NCBI GenBank assembly: GCA_963732655.1
Contig: CAVTAI010000013.1
Span: 186,001-250,000, forward strand
DNA: 64,000 nucleotides
Origin: CAVTWS01 sp963732655
GTDB taxonomy: Bacteria > Actinomycetota > Acidimicrobiia > Acidimicrobiales > SHLQ01
Direction of reading: 5' to 3'
In this document: in pieces, positions 62,464 to 64,000 of the stretch
Layout: each line of letters begins with the position of its first letter
Position numbering within the stretch: position 1 is the stretch's first letter
Notes under the pieces: generated by a model
Seen by the model: only the letters and a program-made list of their open reading frames with translations
Told to the model about the DNA's origin: nothing
Database searches by the model: none
Program-made: the position numbers and the translations under genes

Positions 62464-64000
62464 GTGGCAACGCTTCAACTCGATCCGTCGACTGGTGATG
62501 ACCTGCCCCCTGTTCGGCGCCGCAGCCGTCGCTCGGCACTGACGGCCCTGCTGGTCGCCGTGGCGCTCGTCGCGGCGGCGTGCGGAGGCGATGACGACGA
62601 CGACGCGACCAGCGAACCCGCAGCATCCGAGGAGACGGCCGCGACCGACGACGGGACCGACGAGGCCCCGAGCGATTCGACCGAGCCACCGTCGGACCCT
62701 GCGGCCGACGTCACGACGACCACGGCGGTCGCCGTCGCCGAAGGTCTGCCCGAAGGGGCCGACCCCGACGGTGTCCTTCGCATCGGCTACGACCTCATCT
62801 CCTCGGCCCGCGCCGGGGGCATCACCTTCGACCTCACCGCCATCACCGGCAACCTCACCGACGTCGGCATGCTCTACACGGTGTACGGCGGCCTGTTGCG
62901 GCGCACCGCCGCCGGCGAGATGGTCCCCGATCTCGCCGAGAACGTCGAGATCGTCGACGACGCCACGATCCTGATCACGTTGCGCGAGGGGCTGACGTAC
63001 TCCGACGGCACGCCGTTCGACGCCGACGCCGTCAAGGCCGGCTTCGAGCTGCTGCTCACCGACGGCGATCCGGCGGCCTTCATCGAGGCGTACTTCAACC
63101 TCCAGACGATCGACGTCGTGAGCCCGATCGAGGTCCAGCTCAACATCGGAGCAGGCGCCGCGGCGGCGTGGCACGACACGTTCATGGGGTCGTGGGAGAC
63201 CATGATCATGAAGCCGGGCCACACCGACCACCAGAACCCGATCGGCGCGGGCCCGATGGTGCTGACGGAGTGGCGGCCGGAGCAGTCGATGTCCTTCGAA
63301 CCCAATCCCACGTACTGGGACGCCGACTCCATCACCCTCGGCGGGCTCGAGGTCGTGCACACCGTCGACCCGGTCTCGGTGACCAACGGCATCCGGTCCG
63401 ATCAGATCGACGTGGGGACCATCGACGCCATCCAGGCGGCACAGTTCGAGGACGACGAGCTCCTCGTCCTCCCCGGCCAGGACCGGGCCGTGCACTTCAT
63501 GACGTGCAAACGTGACGCGCCGCTGGACGACGTCCTGGTCCGCCAGGCGCTGAACCTCGCCGTCGACCGGGAGACGCTCAACGAGGTGGCCTACAACGGC
63601 CTGGCCAGTCCCATGACCGGGTTGTGGCCGGAGGGCCACCAGTTCGACAACCCGGACGTCACCACCGAATACGACCCTGATCGGGCCCGCGAACTGCTCG
63701 CCGAGGCCGGGTACGGCGACGGCCTCGAGGTCGACCTCTACGTCATCCAGGCCGAGCCGATGCCGACAGTGGCCGAGGTCGTCCAGCAGATGTTCGCCGA
63801 CGTCGGCGTCACCCTGAACATCATCCCGTCGCCGAACTACGTCGACGAATTCCTCACGGCCCAGCAGCCGGGGCTGGGGCTCGTTCCCGCCTGGGGCGCC
63901 AACCGAGGCGAGTTCGGTCAGTGGAGTGGCGAAGTCCGCGGCAACACCTGCAACTACGTCGATCCCGAGATCGATGCCATGGTCGCCGAGCTCAACACGC
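62464..64000 (+). CDS. ABC transporter substrate-binding lipoprotein, peptide/nickel family 5 (partial)
   Basis: 512 residues before the window end. The signal ALTALLVAVALVAAAC gives a lipidated Cys40, followed by an acidic, Thr-rich linker. The SBP family 5 fold has LYTVYGGLLRRTAAGEMVPDLAENVEI, TLREGLTYSDGTPFDADAVKAGFE, PIGAGPMVLTEWRP, VRQALNLAVDRETLNEVAYNG and YDPDRARELLAEAGYGDG. It would capture peptides or similar solutes for an ABC importer. GTG 62464 has GGAGG 6 bases upstream. Permease genes would be expected beyond the window. Confidence 0.92.
   Translation, partial: MATLQLDPSTGDDLPPVRRRSRRSALTALLVAVALVAAACGGDDDDDATSEPAASEETAATDDGTDEAPSDSTEPPSDPAADVTTTTAVAVAEGLPEGADPDGVLRIGYDLISSARAGGITFDLTAITGNLTDVGMLYTVYGGLLRRTAAGEMVPDLAENVEIVDDATILITLREGLTYSDGTPFDADAVKAGFELLLTDGDPAAFIEAYFNLQTIDVVSPIEVQLNIGAGAAAAWHDTFMGSWETMIMKPGHTDHQNPIGAGPMVLTEWRPEQSMSFEPNPTYWDADSITLGGLEVVHTVDPVSVTNGIRSDQIDVGTIDAIQAAQFEDDELLVLPGQDRAVHFMTCKRDAPLDDVLVRQALNLAVDRETLNEVAYNGLASPMTGLWPEGHQFDNPDVTTEYDPDRARELLAEAGYGDGLEVDLYVIQAEPMPTVAEVVQQMFADVGVTLNIIPSPNYVDEFLTAQQPGLGLVPAWGANRGEFGQWSGEVRGNTCNYVDPEIDAMVAELNT

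Overview
The window is high-GC DNA that reads as Actinomycetota. An F420-dependent luciferase-like oxidoreductase, ECF sigma factors paired with single-pass membrane proteins, actinobacterial surface repeats and many leaderless TANNNT promoters point that way. Acidimicrobiia (Ilumatobacter-like) is my best guess, by inference only. No rRNA or CRISPR array is present.

Region 1 (1-24.7 kb) is ordinary chromosome: an ABC binding lipoprotein, a 2-hydroxyacid dehydrogenase, two ECF sigma/membrane-sensor pairs, a CapA-small ORF-mutY operon, an MBL hydrolase, a gamma-carbonic anhydrase, a lone sufB, a cupredoxin lipoprotein, PEP carboxylase and a repeat-built surface protein. Its most notable item is a selenoprotein of the UGSC family at 10588-11112. 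It has an in-frame UGA in a D-U-G-S-C motif and sits behind a thioredoxin-like partner gene.

Region 2 (24.7-51.9 kb) is an integrated mobile island. A 62-bp direct repeat of the 3' half of tRNA-Leu(TAA) bounds it (24728-24789 and 51823-51884). It carries a tyrosine integrase, a DUF2188 protein, an excisionase-like HTH gene, a MobF relaxase-helicase and a very large Rhs polymorphic toxin with a Tox-REase-5 tip and an Imm52-type immunity gene. Two copies of one IS3-family element interrupt the Rhs gene; removing each with its 3-bp duplication rejoins the frame. Beyond lie a tRNA-Glu 3' fragment, an IS30 element, an orphan lysozyme-like toxin with a lipoprotein neighbour, and a nest: a Tn554-like three-gene transposon inside the transposase gene of an ISL3 element, itself inserted in a second copy of a cassette-end repeat.

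Region 3 (51.9-56.8 kb) is a smaller remnant island. It runs from a truncated second integrase to a 3' fragment of another tRNA-Leu and holds a BrnT-like toxin-antitoxin pair, a low-GC methyltransferase behind a perfect 39-base hairpin, and a rearranged AbiE-like pair. A duplicated pair of small conserved genes lies beside both islands.

Region 4 (56.8-64 kb) returns to chromosome: an Fe(II) dioxygenase, VapBC, a sulfatase, a tyrosine phosphatase and a peptide-binding lipoprotein that runs off the end.

Many otherwise well-conserved genes carry single-base frameshifts, mostly of the extra-base kind and clustered in a few stretches. I treat these mainly as probable read errors and mark each gene.
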